From: Mycobacterium senriense
GTDB taxonomy: Bacteria; Actinomycetota; Actinomycetes; Mycobacteriales; Mycobacteriaceae
Assembly (NCBI RefSeq): GCF_019668465.1
Contig: NZ_AP024828.1
Coordinates: 372,001 to 436,000, forward strand
Reading direction: 5' to 3'
DNA length: 64,000 nucleotides
In this document: positions 35,123-47,820 of the stretch, in pieces
Layout: the number at the start of each line of letters is the position of its first letter
Numbering within the stretch: position 1 is the first letter of the stretch
The notes under the pieces: generated by a model
Database searches by the model: none
The model's input: the letters and a program-made list of their open reading frames with translations, nothing else
Told to the model about the DNA's origin: nothing
Translations under genes and position numbers: made by a program

Positions 35123-35896
35123 TCAGCCCGGGGCGGGCCGGCCGGCCGGCCGGCTGGGGCCGCCGCGCGGCCGGCGCCCTAGCGGTAGCAACCTCGGTAC
35201 CTCGCGGCGGTAGCTGAGATAGTCCTCGCCGAGCGCCTCCACCAGGTCGTGTTCCTCGATCCGGGTGGCGACCAGGATGTAACCCGTCATGGCTATGGAG
35301 AACAGCAGATGCCCGGCCGTCATGGTGGGGGCCGCCCAGAAGGCGATGATGAAACCGAGCATGAGCGGGTGGCGTACCAGCCGGTAAAGCATCCGAACGT
35401 GAAAAGCGATGTGTGTGTACGGTTTTCCCCGCCACGCCAGATACACCTGCCGGAGCCCGAACAGGTCGAAATGGTTGATCATGAACGTCGACGCCAGGGC
35501 GATCACCCAGCCGAGCCAGAACAGCGTCCACAACACCAGGCGCCCGGCCGGTAGTTCCACCTTCCAGATGACGGCGGGCATCGTTCGCCATTGCCAATAC
35601 AGCAGCACCAGCACGGCGTTGGACAGCATCACGTATGTGCTGCGCTCTATCGACGACGGCACCACCCGCGTCCACCACGCCTTGAACCCGGGGCGCGCCA
35701 TGACGCTGTGCTGCAGGCCGAACACCGCGAGCAGCACCATGTTGATCAACACGGCCTGGCCGATGGGCGCCGACAGCCCACGGTCGACCGTCCGCGGCAC
35801 CCAGAAGTTGCCGACGAACGCGACAAGGTACAGAAATACGGCAAGAAAGAGCAGATAAGCGGCCACGCCATAGCCGACCGTCAGGTAACGCTTCAT
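35123..35896 (-). CDS. NnrU/MddA-type membrane S-methyltransferase
   Basis: A 257-residue protein with five or six helices, matching Rv3238c. The C-terminal HVRMLYRLVRHPLMLGFIIAFWAAP and EEHDLVEALGEDYLSYRREVPRLLP segments are those of the isoprenylcysteine-methyltransferase-like superfamily, in which MddA methylates methanethiol to dimethylsulfide. I recall the M. tuberculosis homologue being linked to this activity, so the call is likely but rests on homology. The tail is Pro/Arg/Gly-rich. It is divergent from the ABC gene across a palindrome-rich region. Confidence 0.78.
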   Translation of the reverse strand: MKRYLTVGYGVAAYLLFLAVFLYLVAFVGNFWVPRTVDRGLSAPIGQAVLINMVLLAVFGLQHSVMARPGFKAWWTRVVPSSIERSTYVMLSNAVLVLLYWQWRTMPAVIWKVELPAGRLVLWTLFWLGWVIALASTFMINHFDLFGLRQVYLAWRGKPYTHIAFHVRMLYRLVRHPLMLGFIIAFWAAPTMTAGHLLFSIAMTGYILVATRIEEHDLVEALGEDYLSYRREVPRLLPLGRRPRGGPSRPAGRPAPG

Positions 35897-35933
35897 TTGC
35901 TGATTGTGCGCCTCATCGGCGCGCGCGCATATA

Positions 35934-36012
35934 GGTCATTTGCCTCAATTTCAGCGGGGCGAGCCCAGGCATTGTTGGCCGACCCGTCCGGTCATTTGAG
36001 GCAAACGCCTCA
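35934..36012. promoter_or_regulatory. repeat and palindrome cluster between MddA-type and ABC genes
   Basis: GGTCATTTG occurs at 35934-35942 and 35990-35998. TTTGCCTCAA (35939-35948) has its complement TTGAGGCAAA at 35996-36005. TGAGGC-AAAC-GCCTCA (35997-36012) is a perfect palindrome. The cluster sits in the 187-bp divergent promoter region and looks like a multi-site operator. Confidence 0.5.
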
Positions 36013-36083
36013 TGCGGCGGCTCGAGCGCTGGACCGATGATCGGCCGTGACAGGCCCACATCGAGAAAGCACGGAGACGGATC

Positions 36084-37805
36084 ATGAACGAATCGCTATG
36101 CAGCGCCACAGCCATCGAGCTGCTCGGGGCTCGCCCAGCGCAGGCGCCGGACGGCGCACGCATCGACGCGATCGACGTCGGCCGGCGCGTCAGTGGCCGT
36201 CAACTTCTGCAGAACATGTCGCTTTCGGTGGAGCCCGGCGAATTGGTCGCCATCGCCGGCGGCAGCGGGGCAGGCAAGACCACCTTGCTGGAAATCCTCG
36301 CCGGACTGCAACCCCCGTCCGCCGGGGAGGTTCGGCACGACGGCGTCGTTCCCCGTAGCCGGGCTCGCGCCGGCGCGACGGTGGGCTATGTGCCCCAGGA
36401 CGACATCATCCACCTCGAGATGCCGCTGCGTCGTACGCTTCGCTACGCGGCGCTGCTCCGGCTGCCCGGCGGCACCCCCGCTGTCGAAGCGGAGCGGATC
36501 GTCAACGAAACCATGCAAGACCTCGACTTGGCCGACCGGGCCGACGTGCCGGTGCGTGCGCTGTCGGGCGGCCAGCGCAAGCGGGCCAGTATCGCCGTGG
36601 AGCTGCTGACCCGGCCGCGCGTCTTCTTCCTCGACGAACCGACATCCGGGCTCGATCCCTCGACCGCCGCTGACGTGATGCGCCTGCTGCGTCGCCTCAG
36701 CCAACGCGGTGTCACCGTCGTCCTCACCACTCACGAGCCCGCCGCCATCGACCAATGCGACCGAGTGATCTTCCTGGCCCGCGACGGCCACCTGGCTTTC
36801 ACCGGCACTCCCGTTGCGGCCCGGCGCTACTTCGGCGTGCAAAACCTCACGGAGGTGTACGAGCGCCTGGCTCAAGAGCACACGCCGCGGATCTGGGCGG
36901 ATCGATTCATGGAAAGCCGCGAGAAGCCCCCGACCCGGCCCGACTCCTCTCGAAAGGCTTTGTCGGCCAAGCGGTATGACGTCAGTCGCACGGGCATGGT
37001 CAGGCAATGGTGGCTGCTCACCCGGCGCAACATCGACGTCGTGTTCCGCAATCGGCTGACCCTGACGATCCTGCTCGGCTCACCGGTGCTCGTGACGGCG
37101 ATGATGGCGACATTGTTCAAGCGAGGTGCGTTCGATCCGGGCGACGCCACCGGCGTCGGCCCGGCCCAGATCGTGTTCTGGATTGCCTTCGACGGCTTCT
37201 TCTTTGGGCTCACCTATGGCCTGCTGCAGATCGTCGGCGAGATGGCGGTCTTCCGGCGCGAACGCCTGGCGGGGCTGCGCGTGGGCGCCTACGTGGCATC
37301 GAAGGTGACCGCGCTGCTCCCGGTTCTGGCGGGAGTGAGCGCGGTGCTGCTGGTGGTGCTGCGCGCGCTCGGCCGGCTCCCGGCTCTCGGCTGGCACGTG
37401 TACGCCTTGCTGTTCGCGACGATTGTGATCGAAGCGATCTCGGCGCTGGCCCTGGGTCTTTTCGCATCGGCCGCCGTCTCCAACGCCGCACAGGCGGCAC
37501 TCGCCCTGCCGATGCTGTGCTTCCCTCAGGTCCTCTTCGGTGGTGCCATCGTCCCCGTCGACCAGATGGCCACGCCCGGGCGACTGATGAGTCTGGTGCT
37601 GTCCAGCCGCCACGCCTTCGACGCGTTGGGCCGCAACCTGCAACTCGACCGCTACACGACCACGCTACCGGCAATGTCCGCCTACCGGCAGACCTTTCAG
37701 GGAGGCAACGCCGTAAGCCTCATCGCGCTCGCGTCATTCGCCGTCGGCCTCACGCTGTCCACCGCGTGGTTGCTGGACCGGCGATCCCGGCCAGGCGCTT
37801 CCTAG
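36084..37805 (+). CDS. ABCG-type half transporter (ATPase fused to ABC-2 membrane domain)
   Basis: A 573-residue fusion. ATPase domain: Walker A GGSGAGKTT (59-67), signature LSGGQ (160-164), Walker B FFLDEPT (181-187), and a switch His in TTHEP. The ABC-2 membrane domain has about six helices from residue 335 to the end. The order and length match ABCG half transporters, which dimerise and export lipids or hydrophobic compounds. GGAG precedes the ATG. It is not part of the M. tuberculosis gene order here and ends 1 bp from the convergent HD-GYP gene. Cargo unknown. Confidence 0.88.
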   Translation: MNESLCSATAIELLGARPAQAPDGARIDAIDVGRRVSGRQLLQNMSLSVEPGELVAIAGGSGAGKTTLLEILAGLQPPSAGEVRHDGVVPRSRARAGATVGYVPQDDIIHLEMPLRRTLRYAALLRLPGGTPAVEAERIVNETMQDLDLADRADVPVRALSGGQRKRASIAVELLTRPRVFFLDEPTSGLDPSTAADVMRLLRRLSQRGVTVVLTTHEPAAIDQCDRVIFLARDGHLAFTGTPVAARRYFGVQNLTEVYERLAQEHTPRIWADRFMESREKPPTRPDSSRKALSAKRYDVSRTGMVRQWWLLTRRNIDVVFRNRLTLTILLGSPVLVTAMMATLFKRGAFDPGDATGVGPAQIVFWIAFDGFFFGLTYGLLQIVGEMAVFRRERLAGLRVGAYVASKVTALLPVLAGVSAVLLVVLRALGRLPALGWHVYALLFATIVIEAISALALGLFASAAVSNAAQAALALPMLCFPQVLFGGAIVPVDQMATPGRLMSLVLSSRHAFDALGRNLQLDRYTTTLPAMSAYRQTFQGGNAVSLIALASFAVGLTLSTAWLLDRRSRPGAS

Positions 37806-37806
37806 C

Positions 37807-39357
37807 TCAGTCGGGTACGCCGCCGGTCAGTCCGTGCCGGGTCGCGTACAAGCTGGCCCCGATCCGGTTCGAGACCCCGATCTTAGCGTAGATATGTTCG
37901 ACATGATTGCGCACGGTTTTCTCGGAAATCCAGAGCGCCGACGCGATCTGCTTGTTGGAAAGCCCTTGTGCGACATGGAATAACACCTCGGCCTCGCGGG
38001 GAGTCAACCCCGCCGGCCTGGCGGCTCTGCGCGACGGCCGGTGGCCCGCGGCCTGCAACACGGCTTCGACCGCGGCGCCGTCCAGGCGGCCCCGGACCGC
38101 TTCGTCTCGAAGTTTCCTGGCCGAGGCGTCCCCGTCCCGCGCCGCGCGATAAGGTCGCGGCTCCATCGAGGAGCAATAGCTTTCGGCGGCAGCGAGCACG
38201 CGGTCACGAACCGACAGGTCGTCACCGCGCAAACCGTTGGGATAGCCCGAGCCGTCCAGTCGCTCATGATGGTTCACCGCGGCCTCGCGGACGGCCTTCA
38301 GTCCACCGACCCGGGCCAAAATCCTGCCCGTCAGATAGGGATGCAAATGCACGCGCTCGCGTTCGACATGGGTCAATTCGCCCGGCTTCTCCCACACCCG
38401 GTTCGACACACCGATGCGACCGAGATCGTGAACGTAGCCCGCACGACGCAGGATGTCGATTTCGTCTTGCGGCAACCCGGCGCATTTCCCGGCGCTCTCC
38501 GCAAGCTGCGCAACGGCGCGCGAATGACCAAGAGTGAACGGGCATTTCAGATCCGCGAAGTCACCTATCGCGCACAGGAGCCGGTCCAGCGCGGGACCGC
38601 TCAGCGCTTCACCCGGATCTGGGGCCAAACCGGCGGCGGTCGACCACACGTCTTCGTTCTCGCGCAGCAGGTCATCGGCGGCTGCGGTGAATACCGCGAC
38701 AATATCCGGGTCGAACTGTTTGCCGCTGCGACGGCGAATTTCCGCGACCGCGGCGCTCGCGCCGTAAGCGCGATGGTGCACGTCGGCGATGTCAGAGATC
38801 TGCGCCACCCGCATCGCCACGGGTATCTGGTTTCCGGCGGCCCCGGCGGGAAGACCGCTGCCGTCCCACCGTTCGTACGCGTAGGGCAGCGCTTTGGCCA
38901 CATCGACGCCCAGCCCCATCTCCTCGGCGAGCAGCGCAGCCGACAGACAATGGGATTGCACCAATGCGCCGAGATTCCCGCGTGCGTCCCAGAAAACCTT
39001 GGCCGCCAATTGCGCTCGCTTCGGCAACGTCGCCCCACGGCCCAGATTGCTCATGAGAAATCGACGGTATGGCGCGCCGGACCAGTCGATGTAGTGGCTG
39101 TCATGTCGCACCGCGATGTCGTCGCCGAACCACTGCGCATACTCATGCGAGTCGGCGTGACAGCCGATCCACATCACCAGGGCCGTGTAGAAAACGGTCC
39201 CGCAATCGCGCTCGTCGAGTCCCAGCCGCGTCGCCAATCTCGAGCCCATCGCCGCCGACCGCAGCATGTGATCCATCGGCTGCCCGAGGCCGAGGTCGAT
39301 CGCCAGGGACAGCGCCGCCAGGACGTCAGTCCGCGACACGGCTCGGTCGAAGGGCAT
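37807..39357 (-). CDS. tandem HD-GYP domain / LuxR-type HTH regulator
   Basis: A 516-residue cytosolic protein. The first HD-GYP module is degenerate: no HD pair, but ERWDGSGLPAG survives at 162-172. The second keeps HD (310-311, YVHDLGRIG), the HHERLDGSGYP motif (363-373) and flanking histidines (HLHP). A LuxR/GerE HTH follows (about 451-505, LTPREAEVLFHVAQGLSNKQIASAL). Intact HD-GYP domains hydrolyse c-di-GMP, so this may couple c-di-GMP turnover to DNA binding. ATG 39357 has AAGGGACGAG upstream; GTG 39381 is the alternative. Confidence 0.85.
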   Translation of the reverse strand: MPFDRAVSRTDVLAALSLAIDLGLGQPMDHMLRSAAMGSRLATRLGLDERDCGTVFYTALVMWIGCHADSHEYAQWFGDDIAVRHDSHYIDWSGAPYRRFLMSNLGRGATLPKRAQLAAKVFWDARGNLGALVQSHCLSAALLAEEMGLGVDVAKALPYAYERWDGSGLPAGAAGNQIPVAMRVAQISDIADVHHRAYGASAAVAEIRRRSGKQFDPDIVAVFTAAADDLLRENEDVWSTAAGLAPDPGEALSGPALDRLLCAIGDFADLKCPFTLGHSRAVAQLAESAGKCAGLPQDEIDILRRAGYVHDLGRIGVSNRVWEKPGELTHVERERVHLHPYLTGRILARVGGLKAVREAAVNHHERLDGSGYPNGLRGDDLSVRDRVLAAAESYCSSMEPRPYRAARDGDASARKLRDEAVRGRLDGAAVEAVLQAAGHRPSRRAARPAGLTPREAEVLFHVAQGLSNKQIASALWISEKTVRNHVEHIYAKIGVSNRIGASLYATRHGLTGGVPD

Positions 39358-39464
39358 GAAACTCGTCCCTTTCTCGGCCACTCATCGGCGCGGCGTCGGT
39401 ATAGCCACACAAAAGCCGATGCCTGATAAGCCTAGGGCATGGGCGTTGCTGCCGGGTCGCTGTC

Positions 39465-39524
39465 GCCGAGTGTGAAGTTAGGCGCACGCTCGCCGCCGAG
39501 CGTGAAGATAACTTCACACTCGGC
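39465..39524. repeat. inverted-repeat cluster downstream of secA1, probable terminator
   Basis: GCCGAGTGTGAAGTTA (39465-39480) has its exact complement at 39509-39524, and a near copy GCCGAGCGTGAAG lies at 39496-39508, adjoining it. In the leftward direction the inner pair makes a stem of about 13 bp with a 4-base loop just after the secA1 stop. No U tract follows, as is common in mycobacteria. Confidence 0.7.
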
Positions 39525-39548
39525 GCAGGGCGGCCAGGCCAGAAGCGG

Positions 39549-42377
<2,829 letters not shown>

Positions 42378-42454
42378 AGCTATGTCCCCTGTTGGTAGGA
42401 GTCTTGCATTGAGCGACTCCCATGGTAGGCGACGAGCCCGTGGGTACCGCCGTA

Positions 42455-42497
42455 GCGGCGATCGCAAGCGCGGCAACGCCGCGCAGCGGGTCGCCGC
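42455..42497 (+). repeat. 45-bp-type dispersed palindromic repeat, copy B
   Basis: GCGGCGATCGC at the left and GGGTCGCCGC at the right; 43 bp, two bases shorter than the other copies. It lies between the hpf stop (42511) and the secA1 start. Confidence 0.75.
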
Positions 42498-42510
42498 CCG
42501 AGGACCCCGT

Positions 42511-43191
42511 TCAGGAGAGCCTGATCAGCCCGTAGTCGTAGGCGTGCCGACGGTAGACCACGCAGGGCCGCTCGGTCTGCTTGTCGTGGAACAAGAAGAA
42601 GTCGTGTCCGACGAGCTCCATCTCGTAGAGCGCGTCGTCGACCGTCATCGGCGTGGCCGGGTGCTCCTTGGTCCGCACGATCCGTCCGGGTTCGTGGTCG
42701 GTATCGGCGCCTTCGGCCGGGGCAGCGTGCTCGGCCGGCGGGGGCTGCGGGGCGGGTGGCACCACCGCGGTCGCGGCGGCCAGTGACACCGGGGTCTTGT
42801 CCCCGTAGTGAACCTTGCGGCGATCCTTCACGCGGCGCAGCCGGTTCTCCAGCTTGTCGACCGCGGACTCGAAGGCCGCGTAGAAACTGTTGGCACATGC
42901 CTCTGCCCGGGTCACCGGGCCGCGGCCGCGGGCGGTGATCTCGACGCGCTGACAGGATTTGCGCTGACGCCGATTGGGCGCGTGCTTGAGCTCGACATCG
43001 AAAAGATAAATGGAGCGATCCAACCGCTCGAGACGGGCGAGTTTTTGCGAGACGTACAGACGGTAATGATCGGGGATTTCTACGTTGCGGCCCTTGAACA
43101 CAACGTCGGCGGTGGTTGTCGGTTGGGCTTGCCCATCGGGGACGGGCGGTTGGTCCAGAATCTGACCGGAATCCACGGATAGCCTTGACAT
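42511..43191 (-). CDS. hpf: long-form ribosome hibernation promoting factor
   Basis: A 226-residue protein like Rv3241c. The N-terminal S30AE domain spans about 30-140 ([28 protein letters not shown], then [14 protein letters not shown]), followed by a Pro/Ala-rich linker and the C-terminal dimerisation domain ([44 protein letters not shown]). Long HPF dimerises 70S or 100S ribosomes in stationary phase or hypoxia. ATG 43191 is chosen; a GTG at 43176 and a TTG at 43200 are alternatives. Confidence 0.92.
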   Translation of the reverse strand: MSRLSVDSGQILDQPPVPDGQAQPTTTADVVFKGRNVEIPDHYRLYVSQKLARLERLDRSIYLFDVELKHAPNRRQRKSCQRVEITARGRGPVTRAEACANSFYAAFESAVDKLENRLRRVKDRRKVHYGDKTPVSLAAATAVVPPAPQPPPAEHAAPAEGADTDHEPGRIVRTKEHPATPMTVDDALYEMELVGHDFFLFHDKQTERPCVVYRRHAYDYGLIRLS

Positions 43192-43484
43192 ACGTGACAA
43201 CTCGTTTCTCTCTTCACGTCACACGCGCCCTGCGTGCCCGAGTGCTTAATGCACCGACGAGGTGGGAGCGGTTCGAGACTGGCTACCGCCGCAGGCTGCC
43301 CGCCGGAGCAAGGTGTCGATTACTCACCCCTTCCCGCGGATGGGTCTCACCTGGAAATTTGGCGACCAGTGAGTCAGACCGATGAGTCGTTCTTCGTTGT
43401 TCTCGACGTTAGCTCGTGTTCGCCTGCCGATGCCACTAATTTGGTCGAGCTGTTGCGAGTTCTTCACATCCTCTTGGCTCGTTC
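43192..43484. other. intergenic region upstream of hpf
   Basis: About 290 bp with no credible gene. AT-richer sequence, consistent with the hpf promoter and leader (transcribed leftward), lies at 43350-43480. No recognised riboswitch or small RNA was identified. Confidence 0.5.
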
Positions 43485-43509
43485 ATGGGTTCGGTGTAGC
43501 CGAACCCAT
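43485..43509 (-). terminator. hairpin terminator after the comF-like gene
   Basis: ATGGGTTCGG and CCGAACCCAT form a perfect 10-bp stem with a 5-base loop, directly after the stop codon at 43510-43512. There is no U tract, which is usual for mycobacterial hairpin terminators. Confidence 0.7.
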
Positions 43510-44142
43510 TCACACCGCGGCGATCGCGAGCACCGCGGCGACCCGAAGCCCGGCGGCGTGCAGGATCCGCACCGACTCTCGCGCCGTCGCGCCGGTGGTG
43601 ACGATGTCGTCGACGACCATGACTTCGGTGCGCGGCGGCTCACCGCGCAGCACCACCCGGCCGGCGACGTTGCGCTCGCGCGCGGCGCTGCCCAGCCCCA
43701 CCGAGTCACGCGTCAGCGCCTTGAGCCGCAAGACCGGCGCGACCGTGATGTCCGGATGCCGCGCCACCGCGGCGCGCGCCAACCGGGCGACGGGATCACC
43801 GCCGCGCCGGCGTGCGGCCGAGCGCCGGGTCGGTGCGGGCACGACCGTCAGCGGTGTCGGCACGATCCCCCACCACAACAGGCGGTGCACGCCGACGGCC
43901 AGGGCGTGCGCCAGCGGGTAGACGAGGTCGGCGCGGCCCTGCTCCTTGAGTGCCAGGATCGCGTGCCGACGGGCGTTGGCGTAGCGGCCGAGCGCGAACA
44001 CCGGGACTCCAGGGTCGATGCGCGGGTTCACCACATGCGGCTGGTCGGCGGCCACCGACAGCTCGCCGGCGCACGCGTCGCACCAACGGGTCGACGGCGC
44101 CCCGCAGCCACCGCATTCGGCCGGCAGGAACAGGTCGAGCAT
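43510..44142 (-). CDS. ComF-family phosphoribosyltransferase-like protein (Rv3242c-like)
   Basis: A 210-residue protein: an N-terminal zinc ribbon (CGGC 10-13, CDAC 21-24), then a type I PRT fold with the PRPP motif VMVVDDIVTTGAT near 173-185. In naturally competent bacteria ComF aids DNA uptake; in mycobacteria the role is unknown. It is downstream of lpqB, separated from it by three tandem palindromic repeats. Confidence 0.87.
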   Translation of the reverse strand: MLDLFLPAECGGCGAPSTRWCDACAGELSVAADQPHVVNPRIDPGVPVFALGRYANARRHAILALKEQGRADLVYPLAHALAVGVHRLLWWGIVPTPLTVVPAPTRRSAARRRGGDPVARLARAAVARHPDITVAPVLRLKALTRDSVGLGSAARERNVAGRVVLRGEPPRTEVMVVDDIVTTGATARESVRILHAAGLRVAAVLAIAAV

Positions 44143-44192
44143 GGCGCCAGTGTGGCGGTCGGGTGTGACACCTGAGCGATATCAGCCCGATG

Positions 44193-44344
44193 GTGGCGAC
44201 CCGCTGCGCCCGGCTTCGCCTCGCTGGCGATCGCCACCCGATGGTGGTGACCCGCTGCGCCCGGCTTCGCCGCGCTGGCGATCGCCACTACACCCCATGG
44301 TGGCGACCCGCTGCGCCCGGCTTCGCCACGCTGGCGATCGCCAC
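44193..44344 (-). repeat. three tandem copies of the 45-bp palindromic repeat (C1-C3)
   Basis: Units at 44193-44237, 44244-44288 and 44300-44344, separated by 6 and 11 bp and each preceded by GATG or CATG. They differ at only a few positions; C2 has GTGGTGA as its left arm. Each contains GGCGATCGCCAC. The array fills the gap between lpqB and the comF-like gene, and C3 touches the lpqB stop. Confidence 0.9.
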
Positions 44345-46101
44345 TACCCGGGCAGCACCGGGGCCGCCCCGGGCACCGTCAGCCCGGGCACTTCCGACCA
44401 GCCCTGCTGACCGTCGGCCGACGGCGAATACTGCAGCACCCCTTGGGGACCCGCGACGTAGGCCGTCGACGGGTTGGCGGCCACCGTCGTCACCGGCATC
44501 TGCAAACCGTGCGGCGGAGCATCCGAGTTCACCCCGTCGATGTTCACGTAGGAGACCGGATGGCTGGCGTCGGTGCGCGTCACCACGATGTCGTCGCCGG
44601 TCCGCCACGACAGCGACACCACCGAATTGCCCAACCCGAAACCGAGCCGGCGCGGGAAGGTCAGGGCGTACTGCCCGGCCTGGGTCTGCTCGACGCTGGC
44701 GAGAATCACCTGGCCGCCGATCACCATCGCGGCGCGGGTGCTGTCGCGGGACAGCTGCAGGTCGGTGATCGGGCCCGGGAACCGGGTGGCCACCGCCACC
44801 GAATCCACCGGAAGGCGCGCGGGTTGCCCGGAGGCCGGCTCCTGGATGGCCCGCAGCACGTTGTTGCCGTCGACCACCACCCAGACCACGTCGTCCAGCG
44901 ACCAGGTGGGCCGCGACAGGTTGTGCCCGTCGGCGGCCTGCACGGCTTCCTGGCCGAGGTCACCGATCCACAGGGACGCCGCCATGTCCGGGGCGCCGCG
45001 GTGCAGCGTCACCACCGACGCCACCTGCCGGCCGGTCCGCGACAGCGCGGCGCCGGTCTGGTCCCCCACCCGTCCGAACGCGCCGGGCACCATCACGGTG
45101 TGCTGGCCGTCCAGGGACACCAGCGAGCCGTTCACCAGGGCGTGCAGCCCCGCGCCCGCGCCGTCGGCCGCGCCGGGATCGGTGGCCGCGACGTCGGAGG
45201 TGGTCCACCCGTCGCGGAACCGGTCGTCCAGCGGCGCACCGTCGGCGCTGATCACGTACGGGCCCCGGATGTCGGCCCTGGCCAGTGTCCAAATGATTTG
45301 CGCCGCAAGCAATTGCCGGCTGTGCGGATCGGTGGTGGACAGCTTCTCCAGGTCGACGCGCGCCCCGCCGTAACCGCGCCCGATGCCGCTCTTGCCGCCG
45401 TCGGCCCGGGTCACCGGCCCGCGCAGCCGCAGCGGCGGGGCGAGCAGATTGCGGACCGTGTGCGCCATCTCGGGCCGCGGTCCGCCGATCAGCTTGGAGA
45501 TCAGCTCGGTGGCCAACTGGTCGTGGTCGGGCACCGCGACGTAACGCGGGTCAGGAACCACCGTCTTGCCGGTCGGGTCGGCGAAGTAGAGCGTGTTGCG
45601 TTTGTAGGTGGACTGGAACTGCTGCCAGTCCAGGAAGACGCCGTTGGGCAGCCGGTCGATGCGCCAGCCGCCCGAGGTCTTGACCAATTCGATCGGCCCG
45701 GGGTCGGGCAGCACGCCCTCGGCGGTCTCGAACACGCCCATGTCGGACAGCGAGCCCAGCACGTCCGCCCGCATGGTCGTCGAAACCCGTTCGGCCGCAC
45801 GGGTTTCGACGAACACGACGTGGTCGATCAGCAGCGCGCTACCGGCGTCGTCCCAGGCGTTGGACGCCGACTGGGTGAGGAACTGGCGGGCGGCCAGGTG
45901 CCGGTTCGCGGGATCGGCTGTGGCCTTGAGGAATTCGCGCAGCAGCACGTCGGGGTCCATGCCCGGGGTGGGCTTGGGCAGGTTCGACGGCGCGGGCCGC
46001 TCGACGGTGCCGATGGCCTGCGGCGCCGACGAGCTGGGCACCCCCGCGCAGCCGGCGAGCAGCATGGCCAGCATCAGCAGGGGAAGAAACCGCCGCATCA
46101 C
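44344..46101 (-). CDS. lpqB: lipoprotein LpqB, accessory to MtrAB
   Basis: A 585-residue lipoprotein (Rv3244c-like). Type II signal peptide with lipobox LAGC (C18). A GerMN-like domain (about 60-200) and a beta-propeller-like C-terminal half follow. LpqB binds the extracytoplasmic domain of MtrB and tunes MtrA phosphorylation, affecting cell division and surface motility. Its ATG overlaps the mtrB TGA (ATGA), so it is translated with mtrB. Confidence 0.95.
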   Translation of the reverse strand: MMRRFLPLLMLAMLLAGCAGVPSSSAPQAIGTVERPAPSNLPKPTPGMDPDVLLREFLKATADPANRHLAARQFLTQSASNAWDDAGSALLIDHVVFVETRAAERVSTTMRADVLGSLSDMGVFETAEGVLPDPGPIELVKTSGGWRIDRLPNGVFLDWQQFQSTYKRNTLYFADPTGKTVVPDPRYVAVPDHDQLATELISKLIGGPRPEMAHTVRNLLAPPLRLRGPVTRADGGKSGIGRGYGGARVDLEKLSTTDPHSRQLLAAQIIWTLARADIRGPYVISADGAPLDDRFRDGWTTSDVAATDPGAADGAGAGLHALVNGSLVSLDGQHTVMVPGAFGRVGDQTGAALSRTGRQVASVVTLHRGAPDMAASLWIGDLGQEAVQAADGHNLSRPTWSLDDVVWVVVDGNNVLRAIQEPASGQPARLPVDSVAVATRFPGPITDLQLSRDSTRAAMVIGGQVILASVEQTQAGQYALTFPRRLGFGLGNSVVSLSWRTGDDIVVTRTDASHPVSYVNIDGVNSDAPPHGLQMPVTTVAANPSTAYVAGPQGVLQYSPSADGQQGWSEVPGLTVPGAAPVLPG

Positions 46102-47774
46102 AGGGCCCTCTCGGCGTGCTCACGCTGGCGCTGACGGTCTTTGGCGTGCTGCGGGCCGGTCGGGGCGGGTTGCGGGATCGGCTTCATGGGCAGCGGGCTG
46201 GTGGTCACTTTGTGGCCGCGCACCAGCGGCAGCGTCAGCCGGAAGCACGAGCCGTCGCCGGGCTCGCCCCACGCCTCCAGCCGGCCCTGGTGCAGGCGCG
46301 CGTCCTCGATGCTGATCGCCAGGCCCAGGCCGGTACCGCCGGAGCGGCGAACCCGCGAGGGGTCGGCCCGCCAGAACCGGCTGAACACCAGCTTCTCCTC
46401 ACCCGGTCGCAGCCCGACACCGTAGTCGCGGACCGTGACGGCGACCGTGTCCTCGTCGGCGGCCATCCGGATCTTCACGGGCTTGTGCTCGGCGTGGTCG
46501 ATGGCGTTGGCGATCAGGTTGCGCAGGATGCGCTCCACCCGGCGGGTGTCGACCTCGGCGATCACCTCTTCGGTCGGCAGGTCCACCTTCAGCTCGATGC
46601 CGGCGTCCTCGGCCAGGTGTCCCACGTTGCCCAGCGCGCTCTGCACCGTGGTGCGCAGGTCGACCGCCTCGACGGACAGCTCGGCGACACCGGCGTCGTG
46701 CCGGGAGATTTCGAGCAGGTCGTTGAGCAGCGACTCGAACCGGTCCAGCTCGTTGACCATCAGCTCGGTGGAGCGCGCCAGCGTCGGGTCCAGGTCGGCG
46801 CTGTGGTCATAGATCAGGTCGGCCGCCATCCGCACCGTGGTCAACGGGGTGCGCAGTTCGTGGCTCACGTCAGAAGTGAAGCGGCGCTGCAGATTACCGA
46901 ACTCCTCCAGCTGGGTGATCTGGCGCGACAGGCTCTCGGCCATGTCGTTGAACGACATGGCCAGCCGTGCCATGTCGTCCTCGCCGCGCACCGGCATGCG
47001 TTCGGACAGGTGCCCTTCGGCGAACCGCTCGGCGATGCGCGACGCCGACCGCACCGGCACCACCACCTGCCGCGACACCAGCAACGCGATCCCGGCCAGC
47101 AGCACCAGCAGCACCGCGCCGCCGGTGATCATGGTGCCGCGCACCAGCTGGATGGTGGCCTGCTCGTTCTTCAGCGGGAAGATCAGGTACAGCTCCAGGT
47201 TGGCCACCTGAGACGACGCCGGCGTGCCGACGATCAGCGCGGGCCCGGAGAACCCGTCGGTGTGCACGGTGGCGTACTGGTAGGACGCCTGGCCCGCCTT
47301 GACGAAGCCGCGCAGGGAACCGGGCACCTGGTCGACGGGCCCGGCGGTGGTCGCGGCGCGCGGGCCGTCGCCGGGCACCATCAGCACCGCGTCGAAGGCG
47401 CCGGCCATCCCCGCACCGGAGGCCGGGTCGGTCTTGGAGGTCAGCGTGTTGCGCGCCAGCTGCAGGCTGCTGTCCAACGAGCGCGCCTCTTCGCCGTTGA
47501 CGATCCCGCCCACCGTGGTGCGTGCCCGCTCGATCTGCTCGATGGCGGCCTTTACCTTGACGTCGAGCACGCGATTGGTGACCTGACTGGTCAATACGAA
47601 GCCGAGCGCCAAAATGACCGCCAGGGACAGCCCCAGGGTCAGCGCCACCACCCGCAGCTGCAGCGAGCGCCGCCACGCAATGGCCACGGCGCGACTCACC
47701 GCGCCCATGCCACGAGTCATGGGGCCGGAGCGTCCCCAGCGGCTTCGAGTGCGTCGCCGGGAACCCCAGATCAC
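46098..47774 (-). CDS. mtrB: sensor histidine kinase MtrB
   Basis: A 558-residue kinase (Rv3245c-like): TM1 at 42-62, an extracytoplasmic domain (63-214), TM2 at 215-235, HAMP, phospho-acceptor H305 ([10 protein letters not shown]), N box [10 protein letters not shown], and G boxes DYGVGL and GGTGLGL. The last 40 residues are Pro/Lys/Gln-rich. MtrB acts at the septum and phosphorylates MtrA. Alternative starts lie near the N-terminus (M19, M23). It lies between mtrA and lpqB. Confidence 0.96.
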   Translation of the reverse strand: MIWGSRRRTRSRWGRSGPMTRGMGAVSRAVAIAWRRSLQLRVVALTLGLSLAVILALGFVLTSQVTNRVLDVKVKAAIEQIERARTTVGGIVNGEEARSLDSSLQLARNTLTSKTDPASGAGMAGAFDAVLMVPGDGPRAATTAGPVDQVPGSLRGFVKAGQASYQYATVHTDGFSGPALIVGTPASSQVANLELYLIFPLKNEQATIQLVRGTMITGGAVLLVLLAGIALLVSRQVVVPVRSASRIAERFAEGHLSERMPVRGEDDMARLAMSFNDMAESLSRQITQLEEFGNLQRRFTSDVSHELRTPLTTVRMAADLIYDHSADLDPTLARSTELMVNELDRFESLLNDLLEISRHDAGVAELSVEAVDLRTTVQSALGNVGHLAEDAGIELKVDLPTEEVIAEVDTRRVERILRNLIANAIDHAEHKPVKIRMAADEDTVAVTVRDYGVGLRPGEEKLVFSRFWRADPSRVRRSGGTGLGLAISIEDARLHQGRLEAWGEPGDGSCFRLTLPLVRGHKVTTSPLPMKPIPQPAPTGPQHAKDRQRQREHAERAL

Positions 47775-47820
47775 TGCAGGTGCTCCTCCCTAACGCGACG
47801 CTTTACAACGTCGCCGCCGG

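Noticed and set aside
44193-44344. Possible short CRISPR array (three regularly spaced repeats)
   Set aside because: The gaps are only 6 and 11 bp and not spacer-like, the units are internally palindromic over 45 bp, single copies occur elsewhere, and no cas gene is present.
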